A stretch of 52,537 nucleotides of DNA from Cohnella laeviribosi DSM 21336. Its GTDB lineage: Bacteria > Bacillota > Bacilli > Paenibacillales > Paenibacillaceae. Positions 1-8,383 of the stretch are shown in pieces; position 1 is the stretch's first letter; every line of letters begins with the position of its first letter. The DNA is taken from the NCBI RefSeq assembly GCF_000378425.1, contig NZ_KB899814.1:1-52537 (forward strand), read 5' to 3'. The notes below the pieces were generated by a model. The model ran no database searches. It worked only from the letters and a program-made list of their open reading frames with translations, and was not told the origin of the DNA. The translations under genes were made by a program, and so were the position numbers.

Positions 1-266
<266 letters not shown>

Positions 267-296
267 AGCTTCGACAACAGCGCTTCGTTTCGTATC

Positions 297-335
297 CGGT
301 TATCAAGGTGTAAGCCTTGAAAGCTTGATTAACCG
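297..335 (+). other. Stem-loop in the 23S-tRNA spacer
   Basis: CGGTTATCAAG (297-307) pairs with CTTGATTAACCG (324-335) with one bulged A. There is no T-run, so it looks like an rRNA processing stem rather than a terminator. No 5S rRNA gene lies between the 23S end and the first tRNA; the gap is only about 108 bases. Confidence 0.55.
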
Positions 336-374
336 ATCCTGCGCAGCCGCGAGGTTGTGCATGGTACGTGGTGT

Positions 375-451
375 GGCGGCGTAGCTCAGCTGGCTAGAGC
401 GTTCGGTTCATACCCGAGAGGTCGGGGGTTCGATCCCCTCCGCCGCTACCA
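375..451 (+). tRNA. tRNA-Met (CAT), elongator type
   Basis: A cloverleaf with encoded CCA; the anticodon loop TTCATAC gives CAT. The body closely resembles the Bacillus elongator tRNA-Met (it begins GGCGGCGTAGCTCAGC), not initiator tRNA. The first pair of the acceptor stem is G-U. It is the first of six tandem tRNAs behind the rRNA operon. Confidence 0.95.
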
Positions 452-470
452 AATTACATATTTCGATCAT

Positions 471-546
471 GGAGACTTAGCTCAGCTGGGAGAGCATCTG
501 CCTTACAAGCAGAGGGTCGGGGGTTCGATCCCCTCAGTCTCCACCA
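471..546 (+). tRNA. tRNA-Val (TAC)
   Basis: A cloverleaf with acceptor stem GGAGACT/AGTCTCC, anticodon loop CTTACAA (TAC) and encoded CCA. It lies 19 bases after tRNA-Met, in the same transcript. Confidence 0.95.
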
Positions 547-552
547 TCACGC

Positions 553-629
553 GGAGCTGTGGTGTAGAGGCCTAACATGCCTGCCTGTCACGCAGGAGAC
601 CGCGGGTTCGAATCCCGTCAGCTCCGCCA
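553..629 (+). tRNA. tRNA-Asp (GTC)
   Basis: Acceptor stem GGAGCTG/CAGCTCC, anticodon loop CTGTCAC (GTC), discriminator G and encoded CCA. It starts 6 bases after tRNA-Val. Confidence 0.95.
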
Positions 630-651
630 CTTTCATGCATACAATAACTGC

Positions 652-727
<76 letters not shown>

Positions 728-786
728 TAGCTTTCACAGCCGGTATAAGCAATCGCGAAAAACGCCATGCTAACCGGAGACCGCGT

Positions 787-872
787 GGAGGGTTAGCGAA
801 GTGGCCAAACGCGGCAGACTGTAAATCTGTTCCCTTTCGGGTTCGGTGGTTCGAATCCATCACCCTCCACCA
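787..872 (+). tRNA. tRNA-Tyr (GTA)
   Basis: At 86 bases it has the long variable arm of a class II tRNA. The anticodon loop CTGTAAA gives GTA, the acceptor stem is GGAGGGT/ACCCTCC, and CCA is encoded. Confidence 0.95.
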
Positions 873-879
873 TTTATCC

Positions 880-955
880 GAGCCATTAGCTCAGTTGGTA
901 GAGCACCTGACTTTTAATCAGGGTGTCGAAGGTTCGAGTCCTTCATGGCTCACCA
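880..955 (+). tRNA. tRNA-Lys (TTT)
   Basis: Acceptor stem GAGCCAT/ATGGCTC, anticodon loop CTTTTAA (TTT) and encoded CCA. It is the last tRNA of the cluster and lies just before a terminator. Confidence 0.95.
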
Positions 956-970
956 GTTTTTTTGCAAACG

Positions 971-1000
971 ACAGGCGCGCAGGCGTCTGTTTTTTGTTTT
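971..1000 (+). terminator. Terminator of the rRNA-tRNA operon
   Basis: ACAGGCGC (971-978) pairs with GCGTCTGT (983-990) with one G-U pair and a 4-base loop. A T-rich tail follows. Confidence 0.8.
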
Positions 1001-1093
1001 TGTACCGCTTTGCGCGATTCCTTCTCCATTCCGTATTCTTGTCGTCCGTTCGGGAAAAGTAAGAACATTCCCTTCAGTCCGGAGGACAAGCGC

Positions 1094-2041
1094 ATGACGT
1101 ACCTTTATGCAATGGGATTTGCGTTTCTGCTCGTCTTTTTGCTCGTTCCCGTCGTAAGAACCGCCGCGCTGCGCATCGGCTTCGTGGACCGGCCCGCTAG
1201 GCGCAAAATCCATAACCGCCCCGTTCCGCTAAGCGGCGGAGTCGCCTTGTATGCAGGGGTCGTCTTGACTTCCTGGCTGTGGCTGGGCGATTCGCCGCTG
1301 GTGCGCGCCCTTGCCGCCGGCGGCGGGCTGCTGGTCGTCATCGGGCTGGCCGACGATGCGTTCAAAGCCCGGGGACGGGAATTTCCGGTATGGCCGAGGC
1401 TCGTTCTTTACATCGGGGTTTCGCTGATTCCCGGATGGCACGGCATTGCGATTGCCGGCATTTCGTCGCCCTCCTCTTCCGCCATGATTGTCTTTCCGGA
1501 AGGATGGGGGATTTTTTTTACGGCGGTATGGGTGTTCGCTCTGATCAACATGGTCAACTTTATCGACGGCATCGACGGATTGGCCTCCGGGGTGTGCGTC
1601 ATCTCTTCGTTGACGTTGTTCGCGGCGTCTCTGCTCGGCCATCAGGAGGTTACGGCCCTGATCGCGGTCGCGCTTGCCGGTTCGTGCCTGGCGTTTCTCG
1701 CGTTCAATTTTCATCCGGCCCGCATTTTCATGGGAGACGCCGGAGCCACGTTTCTCGGGTATACGCTTGCGGTTACGGCGATCGAAGGCACGCTGAAGGG
1801 GGCGACGTTTCTTTCGCTCCTTGTGCCGCTGCTTGCTCTGGGGGTGCCCATTCTCGATACGGCGGTCGTGTTTACAAGGCGGCTGCTCGAGGGCAAGGGG
1901 CTGCATCGGGCGGACAATCTGCACACGCACCACAGTCTGATGAAGTGGGGATTGACGCAGGTGCAAACCGTTTCGTTTCTTTATTTGATCGCGTCGGTGT
2001 TCGCGCTGATGTCCATCGTCGTATTGCTGATGCTGAGGTAG
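1094..2041 (+). CDS. tagO: Undecaprenyl-phosphate GlcNAc-1-phosphate transferase (TagO/WecA family)
   Basis: A polytopic membrane protein of 315 residues in the MraY/WecA/TagO family. The family transfers a sugar-1-phosphate from a UDP-sugar to undecaprenyl phosphate on the inner membrane face, which starts teichoic acid or other wall glycopolymer synthesis. Visible motifs are the Asp pair in GLADDAFK, NFIDGIDGLASG, FNFHPARIFMGDAG, and the HTHHSLMKWG loop typical of the WecA/TagO branch rather than MraY. The ATG at 1094 follows GGAGG; an in-frame ATG at 923 lies inside tRNA-Lys and is rejected. No other wall-polymer genes are adjacent, so the exact acceptor pathway is inferred from the family only. 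Confidence 0.85.
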   Translation: MTYLYAMGFAFLLVFLLVPVVRTAALRIGFVDRPARRKIHNRPVPLSGGVALYAGVVLTSWLWLGDSPLVRALAAGGGLLVVIGLADDAFKARGREFPVWPRLVLYIGVSLIPGWHGIAIAGISSPSSSAMIVFPEGWGIFFTAVWVFALINMVNFIDGIDGLASGVCVISSLTLFAASLLGHQEVTALIAVALAGSCLAFLAFNFHPARIFMGDAGATFLGYTLAVTAIEGTLKGATFLSLLVPLLALGVPILDTAVVFTRRLLEGKGLHRADNLHTHHSLMKWGLTQVQTVSFLYLIASVFALMSIVVLLMLR

Positions 2042-2112
2042 AGCTTAACGTCTTCGATCCCGGAATTATGTTACAATAACGGTAACGACTCGCGGGAAAG
2101 GGGCGGACAACG

Positions 2113-3201
2113 TTGACCAAAGCGAAACTTCAGCAGCTGCAGCAGGTGTTGGGCGCTCCCGTCGTGACGGGTACGATGAGCTTGGCCGACTGGGAACGAA
2201 TCGGAGGCAAAAAGGATGCCGAAATCGGGGATTACGTGGAAACCGAAGACGGCGTCCGGCTGATCACGTGGACCGAGGCCAACGAGCTGCAGTACATTCA
2301 GACAGAGGCAAAGCTGACTCCGCTTGAGAAGGAACTGCTGAGATGGGCGCTGCGGCAGCAGTCGGGTAAACCCGGAGGCGGCACCGATCTGGAACGCCAG
2401 GCGCGCCGGCTTGGGGAGTGGATCGAGCAGCGCATTTTGTCCGGGCAGACCCACGCGGAGGTGCCGGACTGGCTGGAGATTCGCGGCAAGCTGTTTGACG
2501 GAATGATCCCTTTTCTTCTGCAGAACGATCAGGCGGGCGACCGGGAGCCCGCCTATTCCGAACTGGAAAAGGTGCTCCGCTCGTTCCTTTCCGATGAGAT
2601 GCTGCTTGTGCCGCTTCAGGAAAGGGAATGGCTGATTCTCGGTCCGGACCGGCTGCTTTTGGAGGTCGATTCGGCCGACAGCGAGCTGGTCGATCACGAG
2701 GAGACGAAGGAAGCGCTTTTTTCCCTGGCTACAGGGCTGCACGAGATGTTCACGGAACAATGGGGCGGAGAATGCCACGTCGCCGTGGGCGAACCGATCA
2801 TCCCGACCGAAAGCCTGGTGCGCGCGGTCAGCGAGCTGCGCGAGACGATTCATTTGGGCCGCAAGTTTCATGTCGGCATGCAGGTGCATATGCCCTGGGC
2901 CGTTCACCTGGAACGGCTGCTGAACGATATTCCGGAAGCCGCCAGGTCGCGCTTTATGGAAGAGATGATGGCGCGGCTGGATCTGTTCAACGACCCCGAA
3001 ACGGTGTCGACGCTCGACGCTTTTTTCACGATGGACTGCAATGTCAGCGAAACGGCCAAGAAGCTGTATATTCACCGCAACACCCTTTTATACCGGCTGG
3101 ACAAGTTGAAGCAGGAGGCCGGGCTTGACGTCCGTTCCTTCAACGACGCGGTTCTCGTGCGGATTATGCTGCTATTGTACAAAGTTACGAAAAGGAAATG
3201 A
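2113..3201 (+). CDS. PucR/CdaR-type helix-turn-helix transcriptional regulator
   Basis: A protein of 362 residues whose last 60 residues form a PucR-C-terminal-type helix-turn-helix: CNVSETAKKLYIHRNTLLYR, then LDKLKQEAGLD. This is the diagnostic pattern of the CdaR/PucR family. The N-terminal 300 residues show no motif I recognise and probably hold the sensory part. It begins with TTG at 2113 after AAAGGGG. It lies 92 bases upstream of an MsmX-like ATPase, so a link to carbohydrate uptake is plausible but is inference. The DNA target and the ligand are unknown. Confidence 0.8.
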   Translation: MTKAKLQQLQQVLGAPVVTGTMSLADWERIGGKKDAEIGDYVETEDGVRLITWTEANELQYIQTEAKLTPLEKELLRWALRQQSGKPGGGTDLERQARRLGEWIEQRILSGQTHAEVPDWLEIRGKLFDGMIPFLLQNDQAGDREPAYSELEKVLRSFLSDEMLLVPLQEREWLILGPDRLLLEVDSADSELVDHEETKEALFSLATGLHEMFTEQWGGECHVAVGEPIIPTESLVRAVSELRETIHLGRKFHVGMQVHMPWAVHLERLLNDIPEAARSRFMEEMMARLDLFNDPETVSTLDAFFTMDCNVSETAKKLYIHRNTLLYRLDKLKQEAGLDVRSFNDAVLVRIMLLLYKVTKRK

Positions 3202-3293
3202 ATTTTTTGTGCGCTTTGTGCATAGTCATTCGTTCTCCCCGTGCGGTAAGATATTACTGTACCTTAAACGAAGTGTTAGGGGGAACTTATACG

Positions 3294-4418
3294 ATGGCAG
3301 GCGTACGTTTAGAGCATGTTTATAAAAAATATCCGGGTTCCGACAAAGCTTCGGTAACCGACTTCCACCTTGACATTAAAGACAAAGAGTTCCTCGTACT
3401 GGTAGGTCCTTCCGGCTGCGGCAAATCGACCACGCTGCGGATGATCGCAGGCCTTGAAGAAATTTCCGAAGGCAAGCTGTACATCGGCGACCGCGTCGTC
3501 AACGACGTAGCCCCGAAAGACCGCGATATCGCAATGGTGTTCCAGTCCTATGCACTGTATCCGCACATGAACGTGTATCAAAATATGGCGTTCGGCCTGA
3601 AGCTGCGCAAATTCCGCAAAGACGAAATCGACCGCCGCGTTCGCGAAGCTGCCCGCACGCTGGAAATCGAGCACCTGCTCGACCGCAAGCCGAAGGCGCT
3701 GTCCGGCGGTCAACGCCAGCGCGTCGCCTTGGGCCGCGCGATCGTCCGCGAACCTCAAGTGTTCCTGATGGACGAACCGCTGTCCAACTTGGACGCTAAG
3801 CTGCGTACGCAAATGCGGGCCAACATTTCCAAGCTGATGAAGCGTTTGGAAACGACCTGTATCTACGTAACGCACGACCAGACCGAAGCGATGACAATGG
3901 GCGACCGCATCGTTGTCATGAAAGACGGCGTCATTCAACAAGCGGCAACTCCGGAAGTGCTGTATAACCATCCGATCAACCTGTTCGTCGCAGGTTTCAT
4001 CGGCGCTCCGGCGATGAACTTCATCCCGGGCCAACTGACGGAAGAAAACGGTGCCGTTCACTTCCGGGCGACGGGCATCAACGTCGAAATTCCGGAAGGC
4101 AGAGCGAAAGTGCTGCGCAGCAAGAGCTATGTCGGCCGCGAAGTCATTCTCGGCTTCCGTCCGGAAGACATTCACGAAGAGCCGGTATTCATCGAGGCTT
4201 CGCCGAAGTCGGTCGTAAACGCCAACATCGAAGTCTGCGAAAACCTCGGGCCGGAAATGTACCTGTACCTGACCGGTCTGGGCAAAGACAACGTCATTGC
4301 CCGCGTAGACGGACGTTCTACGCTGAAAGAAGGCCAAAACGTCAAGCTCGCCATCGACATGAACAAAATCCATATTTTCGACAAGGATACCGAGCTGAAC
4401 GTGTTCGAAATCGAATAA
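3294..4418 (+). CDS. msmX: Multi-sugar ABC importer ATP-binding protein (MsmX/UgpC-like)
   Basis: The ATPase subunit of carbohydrate ABC importers, 374 residues. The Walker A GPSGCGKST is near residue 38, the Q-loop is in MVFQSYALYPHM, the signature is LSGGQRQRVALGRA, the Walker B is VFLMDEPLSNLDAK, and there is a C-terminal regulatory OB-fold region of about 130 residues. No permease or solute-binding gene is beside it. That fits MsmX, a shared ATPase that energises several sugar transporters in Bacillus. The ATG at 3294 follows AGGGGG; an upstream in-frame start at 3198 overlaps the previous gene and lacks family sequence. A terminator follows, so it is probably monocistronic or co-transcribed only with the upstream regulator. 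Confidence 0.9.
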   Translation: MAGVRLEHVYKKYPGSDKASVTDFHLDIKDKEFLVLVGPSGCGKSTTLRMIAGLEEISEGKLYIGDRVVNDVAPKDRDIAMVFQSYALYPHMNVYQNMAFGLKLRKFRKDEIDRRVREAARTLEIEHLLDRKPKALSGGQRQRVALGRAIVREPQVFLMDEPLSNLDAKLRTQMRANISKLMKRLETTCIYVTHDQTEAMTMGDRIVVMKDGVIQQAATPEVLYNHPINLFVAGFIGAPAMNFIPGQLTEENGAVHFRATGINVEIPEGRAKVLRSKSYVGREVILGFRPEDIHEEPVFIEASPKSVVNANIEVCENLGPEMYLYLTGLGKDNVIARVDGRSTLKEGQNVKLAIDMNKIHIFDKDTELNVFEIE

Positions 4419-4447
4419 GGCAATGCGGATCGCTTCCGTTTCAGAAT

Positions 4448-4480
4448 GCCCGGCCGTCATGGCCGGGCGTCTTTCGTTTC
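4448..4480 (+). terminator. Terminator after msmX
   Basis: GCCCGGCC (4448-4455) and GGCCGGGC (4461-4468) form a perfect 8-bp stem with a 5-base loop. A T-rich tail, TCTTTCGTTT, follows. Confidence 0.85.
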
Positions 4481-4505
4481 GACGGCTGATGCGTCATAGT
4501 TTACA

Positions 4506-4534
4506 TTGATTTCGCGCGTTTTTTTCGATACGAT
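4506..4534 (+). promoter_or_regulatory. Candidate promoter of hprK operon
   Basis: TTGATT (4506-4511), a 17-base spacer and TACGAT (4529-4534), 30 bases before hprK and just after the msmX terminator. Both hexamers match the sigma-A consensus at 4 of 6 positions. Confidence 0.4.
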
Positions 4535-4563
4535 GAATAAATAACCGGGAAGGGAGCTGTACG

Positions 4564-5496
4564 ATGCCCAAAAAAGTTAGAGTATCCGAACTCGTGCAGC
4601 AGTTCCAATTGGAAGTGGTGGCGGGCGAAGAAGGCTTGCGCCGCACGATCGAGACCGACGACCTCAATCGGCCCGGCCTGGAAATGGCCGGCTATTACGA
4701 CTATTATCCAGTGGAACGCGCACAAATTCTCGGGAAGACGGAGTTGGCCTTTCTTGAGACGCTGACGTCCGACGAACGCCGGGAACGGTTGGAACGGATC
4801 TGCACGGATGAAACGCCCTGCATCATCACGACTCGCGGGCTTGAAGTTCCCAAGGAGCTCGTCGAAGTTGCGAACGAACGCCAATTTCCGGTTTTGCGCA
4901 GCGGCATGGCGACGACGATCCTGATCAGCCGCATCACCAACTTTTTGGAGAAAAAGCTGGCTCCAACGGCTACGATCCACGGCGTCCTGGTGGATGTGTA
5001 CGGGGTTGGAATGCTTATTACCGGAGGCAGCGGCATCGGCAAAAGCGAAACGGCGCTGGAGCTCGTCAAGCGCGGCCATCGCCTTGTCGCCGACGATGCG
5101 GTCGAAATCCGGCAGACGGCGGATAACCTGCTGTACGGAAGCGCTCCGGAGCTGATCCAGCACTTGCTCGAGATTCGCGGGCTGGGCATTTTGAACGTCA
5201 TGACGCTGTTCGGCGCAGGGGCCGTTCGCACGCAGAAGAAAATCAGCCTGGTCATCAAGCTGGAGAACTGGCAGCAGGAGAAGCAGTATGACCGCCTCGG
5301 GTTGGACGAAGAGACCACCAAAATTATCGATGCGGAAATTCCGCTTGTGACGGTGCCGGTCCGCCCCGGACGGAACCTGGCCGTCATTCTCGAAGTGGCC
5401 GCAATGAATTACCGCCTCAAACGGATGGGGTACAATGCGGCTCTGCAATTCACCAACAAGTTGACCGAAGCGATTGCGGACGATGATTACGATTAA
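4564..5496 (+). CDS. hprK: HPr kinase/phosphorylase
   Basis: A bifunctional enzyme of 310 residues, the usual family length. It phosphorylates Ser46 of HPr-type proteins with ATP or pyrophosphate and reverses the reaction by phosphorolysis, setting CcpA-dependent catabolite repression. The C-terminal catalytic domain has the Walker A GGSGIGKS at 154-161, the [10 protein letters not shown] segment with the catalytic Asp, and the family signature around [11 protein letters not shown]. The start at 4564 follows AAGGGAG. It heads hprK-lgt-ppaX-yvoF, the same order as in Bacillus. A likely substrate, an HPr-family protein, is encoded at 26493-26762. ppaX downstream removes the pyrophosphate made in the phosphorylase reaction. 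Confidence 0.97.
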   Translation: MPKKVRVSELVQQFQLEVVAGEEGLRRTIETDDLNRPGLEMAGYYDYYPVERAQILGKTELAFLETLTSDERRERLERICTDETPCIITTRGLEVPKELVEVANERQFPVLRSGMATTILISRITNFLEKKLAPTATIHGVLVDVYGVGMLITGGSGIGKSETALELVKRGHRLVADDAVEIRQTADNLLYGSAPELIQHLLEIRGLGILNVMTLFGAGAVRTQKKISLVIKLENWQQEKQYDRLGLDEETTKIIDAEIPLVTVPVRPGRNLAVILEVAAMNYRLKRMGYNAALQFTNKLTEAIADDDYD

Positions 5497-5544
5497 TGAC
5501 GGCCCGCGGCGTCTTGCGCGGCCGGAAAGAGACGGAGGATACGG

Positions 5545-6825
5545 ATGTTGCCGTTCGTGTTGAATCCCATTGCCTTTACGTTGGGGCCCATCGAGGTGCA
5601 CTGGTACGGGATTATTCTCGGCATCGGCGCTCTTGTCGGGCTGCTGCTTGCGATTCGGGAGGGGAAACGCTTTGGAATTCCCTCCGACTTTTTTCTGGAT
5701 TTGCTGCTGTTTGGCGCTCCATCGGCGATCATCGCCGCCCGTTTGTATTACGTGCTGTTCAAATGGGATTATTACCGCGAGCACCCGGGCGAGATTATCC
5801 GCATTTGGGAAGGCGGCATCGCCATTTACGGGGCTTTGATCGGAGCGCTCGTCTGCGGGATCGTCTATTGCCGCAAAAAAGGGTACTCGTTCCTGCGCAT
5901 CGTCGATATTTGCGTTCCCTCGCTGCTGGCCGGCCAGATGATCGGCCGCTGGGGGAATTTCGTGAACCAGGAAGCGTACGGAGGGCCGGTAAGCGAGTCT
6001 TTTCTCCGGGATACGCTGCACCTGCCCTCCTTTATCGTCGATCAAATGAACGTGCAGGGCACGTACGTTCATCCTACCTTTTTGTACGAATCGCTGTGGA
6101 GCCTGCTGGGCCTTATTCTCCTGTTTATCGTCAGAAGACAAACGTTTCTCCGGGCCGGCGAGCTTTTTGTCATCTACTTCTCCTGGTACTCGGTCGGCCG
6201 CTTCTTTATCGAAGGGCTGCGCACGGATAGCCTCGCCTTCAAAGGGCCGGAATGGCTCGCCTCGCTGGTGAACGCCTTGTGGACGCCGATGGAATGGGCC
6301 GGCTTCGAGCAAGGCTATTTGGACCCGATGTACGGCAACGTTCGCGTTTCCCAGCTTCTCGCGCTTCTTATTGTGATTGCCGGTATCGTCTTTTTTGCGG
6401 TTCGCAGACTTGCGGGCTGGGCGAACGAGCGTTATGCCGATCCGATCGTGCCCAACCAAGCGGGCGCGCCCCGGCACGATGCCGCCGCAGCGGGCAAAGA
6501 CGCGTCTGCGGACGCGGGAGCCTCTTCCGTCATCTCCGCGCATTCGTTTGCAACGCCCGATGAACGCAAAGAAGAGCGGCTTGCCGCAGGCACCGGAGAT
6601 GGGCGTTCCGAACGGGAAGGAACGGCCTCTCGCGATGACGCTTCGGACAAGCCGGCAAGCCCGGACGGCTCATCCGGCTCCTCCGGCGGCAGCGATGGCG
6701 CGGGGGGATCGGATTCGAGCCCGGCCGATGCCGGTTCCGCGGGAGGAGCGGAGCCTGCGGGTTCGTCCGACGGCGGATCAGCGGGAGGTTCGGACTCTGG
6801 CGGAGGCGGGGGCGGTGCGGATTGA
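5545..6825 (+). CDS. lgt: Prolipoprotein diacylglyceryl transferase with a long low-complexity tail
   Basis: An integral membrane enzyme that moves a diacylglyceryl group from phosphatidylglycerol to the lipobox Cys of prolipoproteins. The N-terminal 295 residues are a normal Lgt: multiple membrane segments, the signature GRWGNFVNQEAYG, and HPTFLYESLW. After that come about 130 residues dominated by Gly, Ser, Ala, Asp and Glu with no recognisable fold, making the protein 426 residues against about 270-290 for Bacillus Lgt. The tail would follow the last membrane helix. The reading frame and GC bias continue smoothly, so it is probably real coding sequence rather than a sequencing error. The gene follows hprK by 48 bases. 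Confidence 0.95.
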   Translation: MLPFVLNPIAFTLGPIEVHWYGIILGIGALVGLLLAIREGKRFGIPSDFFLDLLLFGAPSAIIAARLYYVLFKWDYYREHPGEIIRIWEGGIAIYGALIGALVCGIVYCRKKGYSFLRIVDICVPSLLAGQMIGRWGNFVNQEAYGGPVSESFLRDTLHLPSFIVDQMNVQGTYVHPTFLYESLWSLLGLILLFIVRRQTFLRAGELFVIYFSWYSVGRFFIEGLRTDSLAFKGPEWLASLVNALWTPMEWAGFEQGYLDPMYGNVRVSQLLALLIVIAGIVFFAVRRLAGWANERYADPIVPNQAGAPRHDAAAAGKDASADAGASSVISAHSFATPDERKEERLAAGTGDGRSEREGTASRDDASDKPASPDGSSGSSGGSDGAGGSDSSPADAGSAGGAEPAGSSDGGSAGGSDSGGGGGGAD

Positions 6826-6904
6826 CCGGCGTGCCGGGCCGCTTCGGGCCGGCGTATTCCGGGAGTTATTTTCAGCATGAATGTAAAATGAGGAGCTTCA
6901 ACGC

Positions 6905-7567
6905 ATGAACCAGGCTATAACGACCGTTCTGTTCGATTTGGACGGTACGATTATCGACACGAACGAACTGATCATCGAATCGGTCCTGCATGCCGTGCAA
7001 GGCGTCGTGCCGGAAGGCTTCAACCGCGAGCACATTATTCCGAAAATGGGATTGCCGCTGGCGATGCAGATGCGGATGTTCACGGGGCTGGAAGACGTGG
7101 ACGAGCTGGTAAGGCGGTACCGGGAGTACAATCTGCGCCGTCACGACGAGATGGTGTCGCTGTTTCCGGGCGTGGCCGAAACGGTGCCCAAACTGAAGGA
7201 CGCGGGCTTGAACGTGGGGATCGTCACGACCAAGATGCGCGACACGTCCCGCCGCGCTTTGAAGCTGCTCGGCATTTTGCAATATATGGACGTCATCGTG
7301 GCATTGGACGACGTGCAGCATGCGAAGCCGCATCCGGAACCGGTGCAGAAGGCGATGGCGGCGCTCGGCGCCGAGCCGGCCCAAACGCTTATGATCGGCG
7401 ACAGCCCCGTCGATATCGAGTCCGCGCTGCAGGCCGGGGCGATACCGGTCGGCGTCGCCTGGTCGCTTAAAGGCGAGGCCGTGCTGCGGGAGGCCGGGGC
7501 GGCTTACGTGCTGAACAGCATGGACGATCTGCCAATTATATGCGGAATCGAGGCTGAATCCCGGTGA
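6905..7567 (+). CDS. ppaX: Pyrophosphatase PpaX (HAD superfamily)
   Basis: A HAD-superfamily phosphatase of 220 residues. Motif I is FDLDGTIIDTNE with nucleophile Asp11 and Asp13, the motif II/III region holds GIVTTKMRDT and KPHPEPV, and motif IV is MIGDSPVDIE. In Bacillus, PpaX hydrolyses the pyrophosphate released when HprK dephosphorylates seryl-HPr. The position in hprK-lgt-ppaX-yvoF supports the same role. Its TGA overlaps the GTG of the next gene by 4 bases, which implies translational coupling. Confidence 0.92.
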   Translation: MNQAITTVLFDLDGTIIDTNELIIESVLHAVQGVVPEGFNREHIIPKMGLPLAMQMRMFTGLEDVDELVRRYREYNLRRHDEMVSLFPGVAETVPKLKDAGLNVGIVTTKMRDTSRRALKLLGILQYMDVIVALDDVQHAKPHPEPVQKAMAALGAEPAQTLMIGDSPVDIESALQAGAIPVGVAWSLKGEAVLREAGAAYVLNSMDDLPIICGIEAESR

Positions 7568-8088
7568 GACAGGTGGAGCGGTACCCGGTGGAGGGGCCGA
7601 ATTCGTTGTGGCAGGTATACCGCACCGTGCCCAGGTGGAAGGCCGTGCGCAATTTCGTCTTTATCCAGCTGGCCCGGTACTGCCCGGATCTTCGGGTCAA
7701 AAACTGGATTTACCGCCGCATCCTCGGCATGAAGGTGGGGAAACAAACCTCTTTTGCGCTTATGGTGATGGTCGACGTATTTTTTCCAGAGAAAATAACG
7801 GTCGGCGACAACACGATCATCGGCTACAACTCCACGCTGCTGACCCACGAATACCTGATCGACGAATACCGCCTCGGGCCGATTCGGATCGGCTCGAACG
7901 TGATGATCGGCGCCAACGTGACGATTTTGCCGGGCGTGACGATCGGCGACGGCGCCGTCGTGGCGGCCGGGTCGGTCGTTCACCGGGATGTGCCGGCCAA
8001 TGCCCGGGTGGGCGGCAATCCGCTGCGCGAGCTCGGTGCGGACAAGCATGAGCCGATCTCGGCGTTTCGCCCGGAAGGACGGGAATGA
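7564..8088 (+). CDS. yvoF: Hexapeptide-repeat acyltransferase (YvoF-like)
   Basis: A protein of 174 residues with a left-handed beta-helix of hexapeptide repeats, seen as IGSNVMIGANVTILPGVTIG and then GDGAVVAAGSVV. This is the LpxA-like trimeric O-acetyltransferase fold. The N-terminal 60 residues lack repeats. It begins with GTG inside the ppaX stop codon. The order after ppaX matches Bacillus yvoF. The acceptor substrate is not known from sequence; a wall or surface glycan is a reasonable guess, given the xenobiotic-acetyltransferase type. Confidence 0.85.
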   Translation: MRQVERYPVEGPNSLWQVYRTVPRWKAVRNFVFIQLARYCPDLRVKNWIYRRILGMKVGKQTSFALMVMVDVFFPEKITVGDNTIIGYNSTLLTHEYLIDEYRLGPIRIGSNVMIGANVTILPGVTIGDGAVVAAGSVVHRDVPANARVGGNPLRELGADKHEPISAFRPEGRE

Positions 8089-8180
8089 ACGATAAAAGCC
8101 GTTTTCCCGCGGCGTTGCCGTCTTTGGCGTGTACGGCAGGCATAGGGCGACGAAAAAACGCTTTGGCTTACCGCCTCCAG

Positions 8181-8215
8181 ACCGTCCTGATTGCAAGGAC
8201 GGTTTTGGGGGTTTA
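8181..8215 (+). terminator. Terminator after yvoF
   Basis: ACCGTCCT (8181-8188) pairs with AGGACGGT (8196-8203) around a 7-base loop. TTTGGGGGTTTATTT follows, so the T-tract is interrupted. Confidence 0.65.
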
Positions 8216-8258
8216 TTTCGTTCCGCTCAGGTTCGCTCCTTTGGGGCGGATTACCGGC

Positions 8259-8287
8259 TTGACGGCGGGCATGCTTCATGATAAAGT
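8259..8287 (+). promoter_or_regulatory. Candidate promoter of the histidine operon
   Basis: TTGACG (8259-8264), a 17-base spacer and TAAAGT (8282-8287), after the yvoF terminator. It would leave a leader of about 90 bases before hisZ. Confidence 0.45.
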
Positions 8288-8326
8288 ACATTCAAAATCT
8301 TTATTTTGGCAGTATGGTAATATGGT

Positions 8327-8354
8327 AGCACTTTAACGTGATAAAGAAAGTGCT
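8327..8354 (+). other. Leader hairpin upstream of hisZ
   Basis: AGCACTTT (8327-8334) and AAAGTGCT (8347-8354) form a perfect 8-bp stem 29 bases before the hisZ start. Just before it, GTATGGTA and ATATGGTA are near repeats. I see no T-box signature (no GGGTGGTACCGCG-like box), so the role is unknown. Confidence 0.4.
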
Positions 8355-8383
8355 CCGCAACATACAGAAACGGGGTTTGCGTT

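Noticed and set aside
4501..6543. A 680-codon frame on the minus strand opposite hprK and lgt
   Set aside because: It is the antisense of two clear genes; long antisense frames are common at this GC content and codon bias.
8085..8336. A small frame after yvoF
   Set aside because: It crosses a terminator and the his promoter, and the product has no recognisable pattern.
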